A program made the position numbers and the translations under genes. Shown here piece by piece: positions 1-9,888 of a DNA stretch of 47,979 nt (the first letter of the stretch is position 1; the number at the start of each line of letters is the position of its first letter). The stretch is from Porphyra umbilicalis (taxonomy: Eukaryota; Rhodophyta; Bangiophyceae; Bangiales; Bangiaceae), in the NCBI GenBank assembly GCA_002049455.2, contig KV919208.1, forward strand, positions 1 through 47,979, written 5' to 3'. The notes beneath the pieces are model-generated. The model was not told the DNA's origin. It did not search any database and worked only from the letters and a program-made list of their open reading frames with translations.

Positions 1-1
1 G

Positions 2-115
2 GACCTTGGGCAGTGCCGCCGGGAGCCGTGCTTCCGCCACATGGCGTGGCGCAAGCCGGCGCACTTCAACGGCCGCCAGCCGCGCCGCATCAGCCGGTGG
101 AGCGTCAACAAGTAG
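2..115 (+). CDS. C-terminal end of an unidentified protein (5' truncated by window edge)
   Basis: The frame starting at base 2 is open from the window edge to a TAG at 113-115 and encodes 37 residues ending in RWSVNK. The peptide is rich in Arg, His, Trp, Phe and Cys (two Cys within six residues). Its varied composition is unlike the Ala/Gly/Pro/Arg peptides read from the GC repeats that follow, which is the main reason to regard it as coding. A pyrimidine-rich stretch (about 139-195) follows the stop and would be 3' UTR. No family can be recognised from so short a piece. Confidence 0.4.
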   Translation, partial: DLGQCRREPCFRHMAWRKPAHFNGRQPRRISRWSVNK

Positions 116-1215
116 GCGGCGCGCGCCGCCGCCTGCCCGTAGGCTGTCTCTCTCCCTCGCCAGTCGTGTGCCTTTTTCTTTTTTTGTTGTCGTGTCAGTT
201 TGATGTGGCTGCGGGGGAGAGACCGAGGGTGCCGTGATGGTCAAGCGGCGGGGGGGTGGGTGGGCGTAGCCTCCGCCACGTACCGAAAGGTTTGACTACT
301 ACTGGAATGAGCGAGGGCCCAGAGGCCGGCGGAACAGACACCAGACACAGCCACTGCAGCGCGCCATGCGCGGTGGCCAAAACAAGCCAAATGAAACGCG
401 CCGCTCTGCAGCCAAAGCGCCACGGAACGGCCGACCCCCTGCACGCAGCTGGCTGCAACGTGCCCCGACCGGCACCCTCGGGCGGTGCCCACACCCCCAC
501 GCAGCGTCGACGGCGCACCGTGCAAACAGCCGGGGGGCCCGTCCCTGCGTCCAAAACCCCGCGCCGCCCACGCAGTGACCGTCGACGGCCCCCGGGGGTG
601 TCCCCCCGCACCGCCCGCCAGCGCGCGCAGCCGCGCGCGCGCGCGCACGCGCCGCACGGCGGGGCGACGGCGCCCCGGCGGGTCTGCAACCGACCAACCG
701 CCGGCGCCCGCGGCGGCGGCGGGCGCACCGGCGGCGGCGGCGGCGGCGACGGCGGCGGCGGTGCGACCGCCCGCCGACCGCCGCCCCCCGCCGCCCTGTT
801 TCTCGGCGCCCGCCGCGCACCGCCGCCCGCGCGCGCTCGCCGCAGCGCCCCCACCCGCCGGCGCGCGTGCGACGACGACGCGGGCGCGCGCGCGCGCGCG
901 CGCCCGCACCGCGCGGCCGCCGGCGGCGGCCACCGCCGCCGCCTCCACCGCCGCCGCCGACGCAGCGGCGGGGGACGCAGCGGCGGGGGACGCAGCGGCG
1001 GGGGACGGCGGCACTGGCGGCGGCGGCACTGGCGGCGGCGGCGGCGAGCCCCCCGCCCGCTCCCCGGGGAGCGTCAGCGTCCGTACGGCCGTACGGCCGT
1101 GGGGGGGCCCCCGCGGCCGCTGCCAGCGTCGCGGGCTGCGCACCGCGGCGCGGCGGGCTCGGCCGGCGGCGGCGGCGCGCGGCGCGGCCGTTTTGCTTTT
1201 GGCGCGCGGGCCCTG
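116..1215. other. GC-rich low-complexity intergenic DNA
   Basis: All six frames are open for long distances only because the sequence is made of CGG/GCC triplets and GC dinucleotide runs (for example around 630-660 and 880-910). The translations are Ala/Gly/Pro/Arg homopolymers with no conserved motif. I see no gene here. Confidence 0.6.
959..1003. repeat. Three tandem copies of a 15-bp GC unit
   Basis: The unit GACGCAGCGGCGGGG occurs three times without change at 959-973, 974-988 and 989-1003. It is followed by two copies of a related unit containing GGCACTGGCGGC. The repeat lies inside the low-complexity block and has no sign of function. Confidence 0.85.
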
Positions 1216-2121
1216 AAACGATGGGTGACGAAAACGGGAGCCGAGTGCAGTGCAGTACGCCGACAATCAAATGCGGCACCCATTTGATAATTATCTACGT
1301 CTGTCAGTCCGCAAAGGAGCCGACCTTAAAATCCAGCAGACTGCCCGTGTCAGCTGTCACCTGCTCCATTTTGGCTCATCTGGACCAGGACATACGGGTG
1401 AGATCAAGAGGTCATCAACAGCGTCTCAGCCATCCATTCGGCGGGTTGCAAAGAATCAGCCAGTGGCAAGCTCACGCGGACGCTATCTGGACAATGACCA
1501 CGTCCGCCCAAACCGGCAGGGCAGCCCTGCCGCGGAGGCTGTTTACGTAGACGTGGCACCGACAGGAGCTGCACGAGCCGGCAACCTGATCAGCACTGCC
1601 ACAGCCAACCGGGCTTCTGGGATTCAATCAGCTGTCGTGGCCACCCACGGGGATTCCCCATTTTGTGTGCGACGGCTGCCTGGAACCTCCTCAAAGAGGA
1701 CCTCGGGCAAGCCCCCGCCTTGCTGGCCGCCCCTCACGCTCCGTCATGACGTACGTAGCCGACGGGGCTGCTGTTTACACCAGCTACGCAACCACAGTCT
1801 CGTGCGGCCACGGCCCGATTCGGCACACAGCCGCCTTCTGGTGGCGGCGCCAAAGAGCGGGGTCGTGACGACCCTCTGCGAGAGCTGTCAGTGTAAAGCG
1901 GGCGGCCATAGCACGCACAAAGACCGTCGCTGCGCGGCCACCCAGGCAAACACCTTTGCCACGACACGCACCCCACTTTACCCTCCTCCCCCACGCTTCT
2001 TCTCAACACATCTATTTTGCCCCACCCGCGCACCATCCGACTCCTCACCCCCCCCATCAGGCGACCGCCCCGCCGCCCAACGGTCGACGCACGTCACCCC
2101 GCCGACGCCCCCACTCCCACC
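1216..2121. other. Intergenic DNA of more balanced composition upstream of the small secreted protein
   Basis: Base composition drops from near-pure GC to an ordinary mixture here. A long plus-strand frame crosses the stretch, but its peptide has no recognisable domain, starts without a convincing context and would run into the signal peptide of the next gene in another frame. The last 150 bases are C-rich, as is usual just upstream of start codons in this window. Most likely it holds the promoter and leader of the gene at 2122. Confidence 0.5.
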
Positions 2122-2436
2122 ATGGGTGCCCCCCGCCGCGCCCGGTCGGCAGTCCCCCTCGCGGTGGCGCTCCTCGTGGCGCTCGCCGTCGCCGCCGCGA
2201 CCGCGCCCTCGGCCATTGCCGGCCAACCCGTCGACGCCTACGACGGTGCCTTTGCCAAATGCGAGGCGTCGCACAAGACGTGTGAGGAGGAGCAGGAGCC
2301 GCCCTTGTGCTTGGTGTGCATGAGCGACTGCTTCGCCACCGCCCATGGCGACGGCCCAAAGGCCGCCGGCGCTGCCCAGCTCTACAAGGCGTGCAACCAC
2401 GCATGTAAGCCCAGCGCGAGGCTCAACGGCATGTGA
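2122..2436 (+). CDS. Small secreted cysteine-rich protein
   Basis: This 104-residue protein has a clear signal peptide: MGAPRRARS, then a hydrophobic Val/Ala/Leu stretch to about residue 33 ending in SAIAG. The mature part is about 70 residues with seven cysteines, in the pattern C-x7-C followed by a CLVC-x3-C cluster and a final C-x3-C near the C-terminus. It is hydrophilic and has no membrane segment or enzyme motif. The ATG at 2122 was chosen because it sits in a good context (CACCATGG) directly after a C-rich leader; the upstream in-frame ATG at 2017 would add Arg/Pro-rich sequence before the signal peptide. The product is probably a disulfide-bonded extracellular or cell-wall protein. 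No family was recognised. Confidence 0.7.
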   Translation: MGAPRRARSAVPLAVALLVALAVAAATAPSAIAGQPVDAYDGAFAKCEASHKTCEEEQEPPLCLVCMSDCFATAHGDGPKAAGAAQLYKACNHACKPSARLNGM

Positions 2437-4099
2437 GCGTAGGGGGGGGGGGGGGAAGGGGCAACTGGCGTCTCGGGTGTTTTGGGCTGGGCCGCCGCGT
2501 CGGCCGGCCGGCCGCGTCGGCCGGCGCCGATCGCACCGCGCGTGGTGCGTCTGCGAGACGCTGCACGCCGCCGGTGGGGGAGGGGCCTCGCGAGGCGGAG
2601 CGATGCGGTCGGGGGACAAGGGCGGGTGGTGCGGTGCGGGCAGCAGGCGGGCCGTGGGCGCACTGGGAGCAACACCGCTTTGGTGGGCACGCGCCCTTCT
2701 CTGTACTTTTTTTTCTTCTTTTTTTTCTGTACGCTGGCCTTCCTCGGTGTGACAATGTAAAATGCGCGCCCAACGACTGATCTAGGTCGGTAGTGCTCAT
2801 GCTACGTCATGCCGCCCCAGGAGCCACGAGTGACACGCAACGTAGGCTCCCGGGGAGCGGCGCCCGCCTCCCCGCCACTTGGGCACGGGGTGCGGCGAGG
2901 GCGGGCGCGCGGCCGGGCCGCGCCACCCATGGGAGATGTGGGGGAAACGCGCACAGGCGGCCGTGCCGTCGCCCCATGCAAAATAAAACCGGCGCGGGCG
3001 AGCCGCCGCCGCAGAGGCACTCGGCGGAGCCGTGCCCCCGGACCCCACCCCCCCCCGCCAGCCGCTGCGGGGAGTCCGACGCGTGCGCATGCATGCGCAC
3101 GCGGGCGCCTGAGCGCAGGCGCCCGCCGGGCGGGCCACGCAAAATCCGGCCGTGGGGGCCACACCGCGCCAACAAGAGCCACCGGCTGGTGGCGGAGCTT
3201 CTTCAAGGGGGTCAGCGCACCATAGTCGGAAGCGTGTCCTGGCAAACGCCGCAGTCTCGGGTGAACCACCCCGCACGGGTCCGGCAGCGCATTTTTTTTT
3301 CACGAGAGAGGTGCTTGCAAACCGCACGTTGGGCGCCAACCGCACGTTGGGCGCCCGTTGGCCCCGAGGCATATCGTATCCTTTCGGAATGGCGGTATGG
3401 CGCGCACGCGCATGGGAAGGGGTCATATGCCGACGGGCGCCCCGCGGGCGCTTCCCAAGCCGTCGCGGGAAAACACGCCGCCGCGCACGGACGCGCGCGT
3501 TTCACCAAAGATTGATAGAGTCGGCCACAAGCGCGATTCCCATTTTGGCAGCTGTGCTCCCACCCCCGAGCAGCCCCCCGCGCACAGAATTGTTGATCAA
3601 TTGCGTCGTCCACCCAAACGGCCGTGCAGCCCCACCGCGGTCTGTTTTTTTTTTTTTCCGCGGGGGCAGCGATCCCCGCGCGCGCGCCGGCGCGCGGCGG
3701 GATCCCGCGCCCCGCGGCGGCGCGCGGCGGCGGCGCCCGCCGCGGGCGCGCCGGCGGGCGCCGCCGGCGGGCGGCGGGCGCGGCGCCATGGCGCCGCCCG
3801 CCCCCCCCCGCCCGCCCCTTGTCGCCGGCCGAGTCAGAGGCCGTGGGCGCGTCGACGTTTGCTTGTGCGGCGCGCTGCGGGTCCCCACCCCCCCCGCCCC
3901 CCCCCCCACGGTGTTCACCCAGTGTCCACCGCGGGAGTCCCCTTCCCCCCCCTTATTCTTCTCACCCCCACACCTGCCGACGTCGTGGCGACAGCGGTGG
4001 CCGGGTAGCCTCCCCATCCCCCCCCCCCCCTCCCCCCCCCTCCCTCCCTCCCCCCCCCCTTCGTGCTCGGTCACCCCACTCACCCCCCCCCCCCCCACC
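2437..4099. other. Intergenic DNA upstream of CDT2
   Basis: The stretch starts with a G-run after the stop at 2436, then holds T-rich tracts (2707-2727), two AATAAA-like stretches, an 18-bp tandem duplication at 3320-3355 and GC-simple sequence. Open frames on both strands give only compositionally biased peptides. A GCGGGAAA octamer at 3465-3472 matches the E2F consensus, but one octamer is weak evidence. No gene is supported before the ATG at 4100. Confidence 0.5.
3320..3355. repeat. 18-bp tandem duplication
   Basis: AACCGCACGTTGGGCGCC occurs twice in succession (3320-3337 and 3338-3355) without mismatch. It is non-coding and no role is apparent. Confidence 0.85.
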
Positions 4100-5553
4100 A
4101 TGTGGCACCCCCACCGGGAGCGGGGCCTCGCATCCCGCCACTGGACCGCCCAGTGCACGGGCGTGTCGCCGTCCTCCCTCCCCTGCCTCCTCGGCGGCCT
4201 CCACGTCGAGGCGGGCGCGCAGGTACGTGGCGCGTCGGTGACCCGCGGGCTCGATTCGTTGCGTCGCTGCGCCCGCCGCCGCGTGCGTGGGGGGGCGAGC
4301 ACCGTGGGGCGCGCGGCTCCCCCGCCGCGCGTCGGTGCGGGCGGCGGAGCCGCGGCGGCACGACGGCCGCGGCGGGTGGCAGCGTCGCTGACACCCTCGT
4401 CGTTTTTTTTTTTTTTTTTTTTTTTTCTCTTGCTGCCTGCGCCGTCTGCCTCGCTTGGTCGCCGCGCCCCCACAGTACCAATTCGTGCGCGCGGACGGGA
4501 TGGAGGCGACGCCCCCCTACGCCGTTGCCTTTTCCACAACCGCCCTCGGGGGGCACCTCCTCGCCGCCGCCGACGAGGAGGGCACCCTCTCCCTCCTCGA
4601 CACCCGCGGGCCGGCCGACGTGCCGCGGCGGCGGCCGCCGCGCCCGACCGGCGGCGGCGGCGGGGCGCGGGTGCACGGGCACCCCCCCCCCCCCCCTCAT
4701 TCAACGACGGCGGCGGCGGCGGCGGCGGCAACGGCGGCACGGCCGGCGCGCGGGTCATCCCCCCCCGCCCCCCCCCCAACGCGGGGGGGTGGGCGGCCCC
4801 CCCCCCCCCCCCCCACCCCCGCCCCGTCCTCGCCACCGCCGCCGCGCACGCCAACGCCGTCTTTGCAGTGGCGTGGCTGCACGGCGACGCGGCCGTCGCG
4901 ACCGCCGCGGGCGACTCCTCCGTCCGCGTGCACGCGCTCGACGCGGGCGTCGGCGGCGGGGGGGGGGGGGGGGGGGGGGGGGGGGTTGACCACCACCGCC
5001 ACCCTCTGCGGCCACGGCGGCAGCGTCAAGGCCGTTGCGGCGCTGCCGGCGGTGGGGGGGACCGCCCTCGCGTCGGCGGGGCGCGACGGCGTCGTTGCGG
5101 GGTGGGACACCCGCTCCCCGCCCGCCCCCGTGTGGCGCATCCCCGCCGCCCACCGGCGCGTCGACGGGGGGGGGGGGGGGGGGGGGGGTCGGGCGCCCCC
5201 GCCGCCCCCGCCACCGCCGCCGCTGCCGGCGGCGCTGCCGGCGGCGCTGCCGGCGGCGGCGGCAGCACCCGCCCCGCGCGGCGGCCGTTGGCGTCGACGG
5301 GCGGCGCGGCGGCGCCGCGCAAGCGCCGTCGCTTATCGACGGCGGCGGCGCGGGCGGCGGCGGCGGCGGCGGCGTCGGCCGCCGCCGCCGTGACGGCGGT
5401 GGCGGGCGTGCCGGGCCGCCCCGAGCTCCTCCTCTCGGCGGGCGCCGCAGACGGGGGCGTCAAGGTGTGGGATTTGCGGCGGCTGCCGCCGGCGGTCGGC
5501 GGCACGCCGCCGAGGGGGGGGGGGGCGGGGGTGGGGGTGGGGGTGGGGGGGCA

Positions 5554-5586
<33 letters not shown>

Positions 5587-6473
5587 CCGCCCGCCGACGG
5601 CGCCGACGGGCGGTGCGTGGCGCGCCTGACGCCGTCGCTCGCGCGGCCGCGCCCCCGCCCGCGGGCGTTTGGGATTGCGGGCTTGGACGTGCGGGCGGGG
5701 CTCCTCGCCGCCGCGTGCGCCGACTCGCACGTGTACGTCTACTCCCTCGCCGCCCTCGTCGGCTGCGCGGCGGCGGGGCAGCCGGCGAGCGGCGCGGGGG
5801 CGGGGGCGGGGGCGGGCGCGGGCGCGGCGGGGCCGCTGCGCCCGTCGGCGGTGCTCGCGGGGCACTCGGCGACGAGCTTTTACGTCAAGGCCGCCCTCGA
5901 CCCGACGGGCACGTACGTCGTGTCGGGCTCCAACGACGCGCGGGCGTACGTGTGGGATTTGCGCGGGGGGGGGGGGGGCGCCCGCGGCGGCGGCGGCACG
6001 CCGTCCCCCCCACCCCCGCCGCGGCGCCGTGGCCCCCCGCCGCCGCCGGTGGGGGGGGACGGCGGCGGCGGCGGCGGCGGCGGCGGTGCCCCCCCCGACG
6101 TACCACCCGACCCTCGCCCTCGAGGGCCACGCCGGGGGGGAGGTGTCGGGCGTCGCGTGGGCGCCCGCCCACTGGGGGGGGCCAAGCTCGCCACCGCCGG
6201 CGACGACACGACCGTCAAGGTGTGGACGGTCGAGCGCGGGCGGGCGGCGTTGCCGCCCGCGTCGGGGGGGGGGTGGGGGGGGGGGGGGGGGGGCGCTCCC
6301 GCGCGGCCGCCCCCGAGCCGGTGGATTGCGCGCGGGTGTACGCGCCGCCGCCGGCGGCGGTGGGGGTGCCGCGGGGGGGGGGGGGGAAGGACGCCCCTGC
6401 GGGGGGGGGGGGGGTGGGGGGGGGGGGGCACCGCAACCAGTGCATCACCGACTTTTTTCAGGTGCGCACGTGA
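4100..6473 (+). CDS. CDT2: CDT2/DTL homologue, WD40 substrate receptor of CRL4 ubiquitin ligase
   Basis: CDT2 docks PCNA-bound substrates (CDT1, p21, SET8 in animals) onto CUL4-DDB1. Exon 1 (4100-4222) has an in-phase GTACGT donor; exon 2 starts at 4476. WD repeats follow in the order of human DTL: YAVAF...LLAAADEEGTLSLLDT, HANAVFAVAW...VATAAGDSSV, CGHGGSVKAV...SAGRDGVVAGWDTR, LLLSAGAADGGVKVWDLR, then FYVKAALDPTGTYVVSGSND...YVWDLR and LATAGDDTTVKVWTVERG. WDTR/WDLR at about 5102, 5468 and 5953 are DDB1-binding DWD boxes. The protein ends with a PIP-box (NQCITDFFQVRT) and a TGA at 6471. The conserved sequence changes frame about seven times, at or near G/C runs (4682-4696, 4958-4985, 5166-5188, 5514-5525, somewhere in 5965-6096, 6174-6181 and 6264-6292), which points to homopolymer length errors rather than decay. 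Only about 75 residues separate the WD40 part from the PIP-box. Confidence 0.85.
4223..4475 (+). other. Intron of CDT2
   Basis: The donor is CAG|GTACGT and the acceptor CCCCACAG|TAC. A CTGAC branch-point candidate lies near 4388, followed by an uninterrupted T tract of about 20 bases and a long pyrimidine stretch. Phase is 0 on both sides, joining codon 41 to the YQFVRADG segment. Confidence 0.8.
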
Positions 6474-7008
6474 GGTGGGGGGGGGGGGGGGGGGCGGGGG
6501 GGGGCTGGCGGCGCACCGCGGCAGGCCACCCCCCGTCGGGGCTGCCGCCTCGGGCGACGCGCCGCCGGCAGTCTGCCGCTAGATGGCGGAACGGCCCGCG
6601 AGGGTGGGGAGACAAGAGCCCCGCGGTGTTGACGCCCCCCCTGCCTTGTCATGGCACTGCTCGCGGTAGCCACCATAGATCCGGTCCGCGTCGGCGCCGT
6701 TTTGGATGCCCGCGTCGAGAGGCGGGGCGTCGCGTGTCGGCGCGCGGTGGGTGCAAGCAAGAAACCAGTTTATCCCAGGCGTGGCGGCGACCGCGACGCC
6801 CCAGACGGCAACCCCGCCCGACACGGATACACCCGCTGCCCCTCACCCCCATCTCGTGGTCACAGCACGGGGCTGCGCCACGGCGCACCAAACAGTTCAC
6901 TATCGAGTCAGCCCCGAGCCGGACGGGGGCGCAGCGGCTGGGCCGCTCCGCGCCCACCCCTCCCAACCCCACACCCTCTCCCCCCCCCCTTTTGTCGTCG
7001 ACGGCTTC
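6474..7008. other. Convergent intergenic region between CDT2 and the minus-strand secreted protein
   Basis: It begins with G-runs, then more balanced sequence. It should hold the 3' UTRs of the two convergent genes. No conserved coding sequence was seen. Confidence 0.5.
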
Positions 7009-7668
7009 TCAGTGGCGGGGCACGCGCTTGCACACCTTGCGGTAGCCGACCAGGACGCGCTTCTTGCGGATGATGATCTTGATAATCTTGACGCGCTTGA
7101 CAATGCACTTGCGCTTGAAGCAGCCGCGGGGCCGCGACGAGCCACGGCTGGCCGTGTCGAGCGCGTCCGACGCCTCTTCCGCCTCGGCGGCGGCGCCTTC
7201 CTCCTCCTCCTCCTCCTCATCGGCCACCTCGTCGGCCGCGTCCTCCGCGTCGAGGCCCTCGCGGTCGGCGGCGGCGTCGAGGGACACGTCCTCCGCAGCC
7301 TCCTCCGCCTCGGCGGCGACTCCCGCGACGGCCGGCTCTGGCTCGGCCGCCCGCTCCGCCGTGTCGAGCATCTTGTCGGACGGGCGGTGGCGGCAGGGCA
7401 CCTTGAAGCGCTTGCAGATGCGCTTGTGGATGATCACGGGCTTGCGGATTTTGATGACTTTCACGCGGAAGATCGGCTTCTTGATGCACTTGACGGGGTC
7501 CTTGCTGCGGCGTACCGCCACGTCGACGAGGGCGTCGACGGGGGTGGCGGCGTCGACGGCGGCGGCGGGGCCGGCGACGGCAACGTCGGTCGCGTCAGAG
7601 GCGGCGGCGACGGTGAAGGCGGCCGCAGCGGCGGCGGCAAGGAGGAGGGCGCGCTTGAAGATCGCCAT
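7009..7668 (-). CDS. Secreted basic-acidic-basic protein with duplicated Cys/Lys/Val modules
   Basis: This 219-residue protein has a signal peptide (MAIFKRALLL plus an Ala-rich core to about residue 23). The mature protein has two strongly basic modules, about 54-94 and 177-219, separated by an acidic segment (about 105-172, with a run of seven Glu). Both modules share KCI, alternating Val/Ile/Lys and a closing RICKR/KVCKR, with Cys spacing C61-x23-C85 and C188-x24-C213, so they are an internal duplication. Each carries three Cys. The alternating Val/Lys/Ile pattern suggests amphipathic beta strands. The start at 7668 was preferred over the in-frame ATG at 7839 because it begins the signal peptide and leaves a 5' UTR of plausible length below a TATA box. 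The family is not recognised. A polyanion-binding or self-associating wall protein is conceivable, but this is a guess. Confidence 0.75.
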   Translation of the reverse strand: MAIFKRALLLAAAAAAAFTVAAASDATDVAVAGPAAAVDAATPVDALVDVAVRRSKDPVKCIKKPIFRVKVIKIRKPVIIHKRICKRFKVPCRHRPSDKMLDTAERAAEPEPAVAGVAAEAEEAAEDVSLDAAADREGLDAEDAADEVADEEEEEEEGAAAEAEEASDALDTASRGSSRPRGCFKRKCIVKRVKIIKIIIRKKRVLVGYRKVCKRVPRH

Positions 7669-7843
7669 GGTGTGTTCAGCTTGGGGGACCAAGGCGGTTG
7701 GATTGGGGTCGGGGGCGGAGGGGGCGCGGAAGGCGTACTCCTCGAGAGCAGGAATCGTCGATGGGCTTGTGGCGGCTGGCTCTTGGTGCGGGCTTTGGAT
7801 GAGGAGCTGAGCAGTCAGGTCATGGCGGCGGCCGGCCACCGAC

Positions 7844-7849
7844 TTTATA
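7844..7849 (-). promoter_or_regulatory. TATA box of the basic-acidic-basic secreted protein
   Basis: Read on the minus strand this is GCGTATAAAGTCGG, a full TATAAA. It lies 176 bases upstream of the ATG at 7668, predicting a transcription start near 7815 and a 5' UTR of roughly 150 bases. The LPMO-like gene has a similar ATAAAGATCGG at a similar distance. Confidence 0.6.
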
Positions 7850-8234
7850 CGCCTTGGTACTGCCCGACGGGCTTGAGCGAGGACCTCTGAGGAGCCCCCG
7901 CGACGCCCTCACAGCGCCCCCCCGGTGGCTGTCAGGCAGTCGCGTGCGCGCAGAGCAGCCCTCTGGTTTGGCGGCAACCGCGTGCGCGCCCGCAACACCA
8001 CCCGCGACGCAGGCGTGCGCGCGCGGGAGCTCTCGCCTCTGCGACATCACCGTCCACGGCAGACTACTCGGATGGCCGCCGCTCCACCGACAATGCCCGT
8101 CCATTATCCGCCCCGCTTCGAAGGGACCTTGACACTCCTGCCAGTTTGAGAACCCCACGCCAGGCACCTGCGACGGTGCGTTGGCGGCGATCCAGGGGCG
8201 CCGTCGACGCGGCGGGGCGGCGACCGTGCCCTCT

Positions 8235-8350
8235 CAAACGATGGTCCGTGGATTGGTATGGCCCGTTCCCGTCGCACCAACCGACGGGGTGCAAATCATG
8301 CTTGTTGACGCATCGTTCGAGGCAACAGCGCTGGCTGATAGCTGGCGTGG
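8235..8350 (+). mobile_element. Possible remnant of a retrotransposon integrase core
   Basis: One plus frame reads RWSVDWYGPFP and another, from just downstream, reads GVQIMLVDASFEATAL. Together they resemble the start of a Ty3/gypsy integrase catalytic core (W-x-x-D-x-x-GPFP, then a hydrophobic strand ending in D with a downstream aromatic residue), with a frameshift between. Nothing else of integrase is preserved. The match is short and could be chance. Confidence 0.3.
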
Positions 8351-9250
8351 TCACCGCATAGATACAGCAGGTGGCGTCGGTCTGGAGAGTAGAGTGGTCT
8401 TGGGGGCTAATCCAAAAGCCGACGCCGGCGCTGGTCTCAACGCCACGCGACAGACTTCGGTAACAGCTGGTCTCCGTGGGCGCTGGCGCACTTGCACTCC
8501 GATGCAATCGCCGCCACGGATGCGCCGCCGACCGTCAGCGAGGGCCCAGCCCGAGGGTGCGCCTCCACGGTCCCTCCCTTGGTGGACACACGGCGCTTGC
8601 GTGGCGCGCCGTCAAGATGGCTGACCGCACCGGGGCTGATGGCCGCAGCGCCCCACGGCGGCCGCCCGCAAGGCGTTCACGGGCCGCAGGACGCCACAGC
8701 CGCGTCGACAGGGCTCCGTCGTCGATGTAGCGCCGCGAGAATTATCAAAGGCGGTGACATAGCGAACACATCGAGCCGCCGCGAAGGGGCCTGACATACA
8801 TTGGATTGTGTTGGCGCCTCCGTTGCACACATCATCTGCCTTGGCGTGGCTGCGAGAGCCCCCAACCCTCACGAGAGGACCCCCTCGAGAACAAGCAAGC
8901 AGAGGAAGGACTGCCCTGAATCCCGAGGCGCGGCCAATGCGGTGGCAGTAGCACCACGCTCGAAAACCAATGAGGGTCCTCATATGCCCAAAACCCCGAC
9001 CGACGGGGGTCTTGGCATGCCCAATGAAGGAGCGTAGCATCCCGGGTCCTCCAAGCCACTACGCGTGGGTGGGAAGGAAGCTCCAGAAGTGCCCGTCACC
9101 TCGCGCTAGCGCTACCGCACAGCGCGCTGTGCGGTCTCGGGGTGCAAACAAAATGAGGCCGGCCCGAGCCGGAATTCCGTGTGATCCGAGAGAGGCGGGG
9201 TATGGCCGTCACAGCGTCATCCTGGGATGCAAGAGTGGCGGTACAGCAAT

Positions 9251-9790
9251 TCACAAGCACAGCCAATCTGGTCCTTGTGGCATGGGCGGGCGCGAGACCC
9301 GATCCTGACACCTGTGAACACGTTGTCCTTTGGCTCGTCCGCACGCCGCACTGAGATGACACATCGATTGTTCCGAGAAGCAGACACAGACGAAGCACCG
9401 CCAGTATCTCATGTAGGGCCAATCAATCAGGGTTGGCATCTCCTGCCGAGGGACATCGGGATTGTTGCGATTGAGAACCACCTCTGACCCTTGTGACTGG
9501 CTTTTCACAGAGTGCTCCCGGGACCTCCACCTCCTGCATGGCTGGCATACAGAGACCCACGGCCAGAGACGCGTGAACAAGATTGAATTTTTTACCGTGG
9601 AAGCACCTGTATCAAGAAGCAAGTGCATGTGCGCTTGGCTCCGCAGTGGAGGCTGCGCCGCGTCGTGTTCGCCGATGCGGGCGCGAGCCTCGTGGGTGTG
9701 TGGCGTGCGCATCCGGCTCATGATTTTGACCTGCGGCGCTACAGTGGAGGGCAGAGCGAGTTTCCCCAACGAAGCTGGGTACGAAAGCAC
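9251..9790 (-). mobile_element. Possible remnant of a retrotransposon aspartic protease
   Basis: The minus-strand frame of 179 codons contains LLLDTGAST near 9610-9640. Hydrophobic-hydrophobic-D-T/S-G-A is the active-site signature of retroviral and retrotransposon proteases. Sequence around it (HMHLLLDTGAST, then SILFTRL) fits loosely. No reverse transcriptase motif (YxDD) follows on this strand before the frame closes. It is a fragment at best. Confidence 0.3.
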
Positions 9791-9888
9791 GCTGCCATCG
9801 CAGTAGAATTAAAGGGCCATGTGCCTGAGACCCACGTTCCGTAAATCGTTTAATGTAAAGTATTTCAGTATTTACCGCGGTCAACAAG

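Larger units (their letters stand above)
7850..9888. other. Gene-poor accessory DNA with retroelement-like fragments
   Basis: This is lower-GC sequence with no intact gene on either strand. Two short peptides resemble retrotransposon Pol parts (separate entries) and point in opposite directions. The rest shows only short, stop-interrupted frames. It is best read as decayed mobile DNA upstream of a tRNA gene. Confidence 0.45.

Noticed and set aside
959..1060. Regular repeats considered as a CRISPR-like or minisatellite array
   Set aside because: Only three 15-bp units with no unique spacers, inside simple-sequence DNA.
195..1287. Several overlapping open frames of 200-340 codons on both strands
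   Set aside because: They arise from stop-free CGG/GCC repeats, encode only Ala/Gly/Pro/Arg-biased peptides and overlap each other on opposite strands.
1250..2323. 357-codon plus frame
   Set aside because: No domain or composition typical of a protein; it overlaps the well-supported secreted protein in another frame.
3465..3472. GCGGGAAA as an E2F site controlling CDT2
   Set aside because: Attractive because animal CDT2 is cell-cycle regulated, but it is a single octamer 630 bases upstream in very GC-rich DNA.
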